Shown piece after piece: positions 6,087 through 7,354 of a DNA stretch of 7,354 nt. The notes beneath the pieces are model-generated. The model ran no database searches. It saw only the letters and a list, made by a program, of their open reading frames with translations, and was not told the DNA's origin. Both the position numbers and the translations under genes were made by a program. Every line of letters begins with the position of its first letter. The first letter of the stretch is position 1. The DNA is from Deltaproteobacteria bacterium (GTDB taxonomy: Bacteria > Myxococcota > Myxococcia > Myxococcales > Myxococcaceae): positions 1-7,354 of the forward strand of contig VGRA01000124.1 of NCBI GenBank assembly GCA_016875515.1. The letters run 5' to 3'.

Positions 6087-6331
6087 CGCGCGTAGAAGCG
6101 GTGGGCCGCCTCGTTGAAGTCCAACGCGAGCAGGAACAGCCCCCCACCCGCAGACGCCCCGCGCGCCTCCCATGCGCGCAGCAACTGCTCCCCCACCCCC
6201 TGCCCCTGCAGCCCCGGCTTCACCGCGAGCAGCCGCAGGTAGCTGCCGGTGGCAAAGGTGCCGGACTCGAGGAACCAGCAGACGCCCACGGGCTCTGACC
6301 CGAGCGTGGCCACCAGCAGCCCCTCGGTCAC
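5987..6331 (-). CDS. GNAT-family N-acetyltransferase, short form
   Basis: 114 aa from GTG 6331, whose first bases overlap the TGA of the preceding methyltransferase as GTGA, so coupled translation is likely. Acetyl-CoA-binding motif A is RLLAVKPGLQGQGVGEQLL (residues 33-51, the Q-x-x-G-x-G loop being QGQGVG), and motif B is FNEAAHRFYARHGYREMGR (72-90), the N-A-x-x-x-Y pattern of GNATs. The family is usually 140-160 aa; here the first strand and the helices before beta-2 are missing, because the start is fixed by the upstream stop. An earlier start would run inside the methyltransferase gene in another frame. Substrate is not deducible. Its 3' end (5987-6086) overlaps the deacetylase frame tail to tail. 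Confidence 0.8.
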   Translation of the reverse strand: MTEGLLVATLGSEPVGVCWFLESGTFATGSYLRLLAVKPGLQGQGVGEQLLRAWEARGASAGGGLFLLALDFNEAAHRFYARHGYREMGRLPGFARPGMTEVIIWKPRAVPSQD

Positions 6332-7188
6332 GGGGCGGCCGCGCCCAGGCCTGGGAAGAGCACCCGCACCAGCTTCGGCCGGGCGCGGGTGGCGGCGAGC
6401 AGCCCCTCCAGCCGCGCGCGCGCCTGCGGGTTGTCCTTGCGGACCTTCTTCCCGAGGATGAGCTCGTTCTTGAGCGAGTGCTCCCACCCGGCCAGCTCCG
6501 TCACCGTGACGCTGTAGCCGCACGCCTCGAGCGCCAGCGCGCGCAGCACGTTGGTGAGGTGCGAGCCGAACTCGCGGCGGTGCCAGGGGTGGGAGAACAG
6601 CTCCGCCACCGGCCCCTCCACTTCCGCCCGGTGCGCCTTCAGCTGCGCGGCCACCTCCGCCTGGCAGCAGGGCACCACCGCCACGTGGTCCGCGTTGGCC
6701 CGCGCCGCGGCCACCAGCGCGTCGTCCGTGGCGGTGTCACACGCGTGCAGCGCGGTCACCACGTGCACCCGCTCCGGCCACGCCGCCGAGTCGATGTGCG
6801 CGGCCTGGAACGCCATGCGCGAGAAGCCCAGCGCCGCGGCCCGCTCGGCGGCGCGCGCGGACAGCTCCGCCCGCCCCTCCAGCGACACCACGCTGCCCTT
6901 CCCGGCCGGCTTGAAGAACAGCTCGTACAGGACGAAGCCCAGGTAGGCGTTCCCGCTCCCGGCGTCCACGAGCACAGGCTCCTCGTACCGGGCGAAGACG
7001 TCCTCGAGCGCGGGCTGCAGCAGCCCCACCAGGTGGTTCACCTGCTTGAGCTTGCGCAGGGCGTCCGCGTTGAGGTGCCCCTCGCGCGTGAGCAGGTGGA
7101 GCGCCCGGAGCAGCTCCGGGGACTGGTTGGGGAGCAGCTCGCGCCGCACCTGCTGGCCCTTCAAGGCCCGGCGGGCGGGCGTGGTCAA
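6328..7188 (-). CDS. Class I SAM methyltransferase, Methyltransf_32 (METTL25-like) family
   Basis: 286 aa from TTG 7188. Motif I is LVDAGSGNAYLGFVLYELF (73-91), a GSGNAYLG form typical of this family; a strand with acidic residue follows at VVSLEG (100-105). Further hallmarks are ALHACDTATDDAL (146-158) and the double-cysteine VVPCCQ (171-176), plus HLTNVLRALALEACGY near 210-224. The family is widely conserved in bacteria and eukaryotes and includes METTL25-like proteins; the substrate of this bacterial group is unclear to me. Start: TTG 7188 gives a TTGA overlap with the NifU-like stop, and all 13 codons from TTG to GTG 7149 end in G or C, which supports coding there. GTG 7149 with AAGGG 7 nt upstream (7161-7157) is the main alternative and would shorten the protein by 13 residues. 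Confidence 0.82.
   Translation of the reverse strand: MTTPARRALKGQQVRRELLPNQSPELLRALHLLTREGHLNADALRKLKQVNHLVGLLQPALEDVFARYEEPVLVDAGSGNAYLGFVLYELFFKPAGKGSVVSLEGRAELSARAAERAAALGFSRMAFQAAHIDSAAWPERVHVVTALHACDTATDDALVAAARANADHVAVVPCCQAEVAAQLKAHRAEVEGPVAELFSHPWHRREFGSHLTNVLRALALEACGYSVTVTELAGWEHSLKNELILGKKVRKDNPQARARLEGLLAATRARPKLVRVLFPGLGAAAP
7157..7161 (-). promoter_or_regulatory. Ribosome binding site supporting an alternative methyltransferase start
   Basis: AAGGG read on the minus strand is 7 nt before GTG 7149. It is a better site than anything before TTG 7188, so internal initiation at 7149 is possible even though codon use suggests translation from 7188. Confidence 0.35.
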
Positions 7189-7354
7189 ACCGAGACCACC
7201 TCGTTCACCTCGGGGATGAGCTCCCGCAGGCGGGACTCGATGCCCATCTTGAGCGTGGCCGTGGACGAGGGGCAGCCGGCGCACGAGCCAGTCATGTGCA
7301 GGTACACGGTGCCGCCCTCCACGCGGTCCAGCGTGATGTCACCGCCGTCCTGCG
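7185..7354 (-). CDS. NifU-like C-terminal (Nfu-type) Fe-S scaffold domain protein, 5' partial
   Basis: The gene runs off the right edge; 55 residues are visible, ending VVSV followed by TGA at 7187-7185. It shows the Nfu fingerprint: QDGGDITL, then VYLHMTGSCAGCPSSTATLKMGIE with the CxxC cluster-binding pair (SCAGCPSS), then the helix LRELIPEV. These domains hold a [4Fe-4S] cluster, or deliver it to client enzymes, in the cytoplasm. Any N-terminal domain lies outside the window, so the full-length type (short NfuA-like or larger) is open. The downstream methyltransferase starts within its stop codon region, so they are co-transcribed and probably coupled. Confidence 0.9.
   Translation of the reverse strand, partial: QDGGDITLDRVEGGTVYLHMTGSCAGCPSSTATLKMGIESRLRELIPEVNEVVSV

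Overview
The window is very GC-rich, and real genes are picked out by third codon positions that are almost always G or C. Genes are packed with 1-4 nt overlaps, and gene content (an Rsm22-type protein, an EcsC-family fragment, a NifU-type C-terminal domain, a TFDAC-type deacetylase) fits a delta-proteobacterial lineage. My best guess is Myxococcota (Cystobacterineae-like). This comes from composition and remembered family resemblance, not from a search. It reads as ordinary chromosomal housekeeping DNA; I see no transposase, integrase, tRNA, rRNA or CRISPR array. No gene-free stretch exceeds about 60 bases.

Layout. (1) Plus strand 1-2027: the 3' part of an Rsm22/METTL17-like protein with an apparent four-cysteine Fe-S site, a small exported beta-barrel-like protein, and a HAD phosphatase/beta-phosphoglucomutase-like enzyme whose start overlaps the previous stop. 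(2) Minus strand 3747-2033: a THUMP-domain RlmL-type 23S rRNA methyltransferase followed by a small class I SAM methyltransferase joined by an ATGA overlap. This pair converges on the HAD gene with only 5 nt between stop codons. (3) Plus strand 3782-6086: an FAD/NAD(P)H oxidoreductase divergent from the RlmL-like gene, then a 14-bp perfect palindrome, an N-terminally truncated EcsC-family protein, and a polysaccharide deacetylase broken by an apparent single-base loss in a C run near 5688-5691. (4) Minus strand 7354-5987: the end of a NifU-type Fe-S protein, a Methyltransf_32-like methyltransferase and a short GNAT acetyltransferase, apparently coupled by TTGA and GTGA overlaps. The GNAT gene overlaps the 3' end of the deacetylase frame tail to tail by about 100 bases.

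Theme. Four separate SAM-methyltransferase-fold proteins lie in 7.3 kb, at least two of them probably acting on rRNA or the ribosome. Two Fe-S-related proteins flank the window. The two likely degraded or atypical genes (EcsC fragment, frameshifted deacetylase) sit side by side at 4724-6086, suggesting a small eroding patch. I found no convincing new defence, mobile or biosynthetic system. The points worth a second look are the four-Cys Rsm22-like protein, the NifU-methyltransferase-GNAT coupling, the tight divergent start region at 3747-3782, the palindrome, and the eroding patch.
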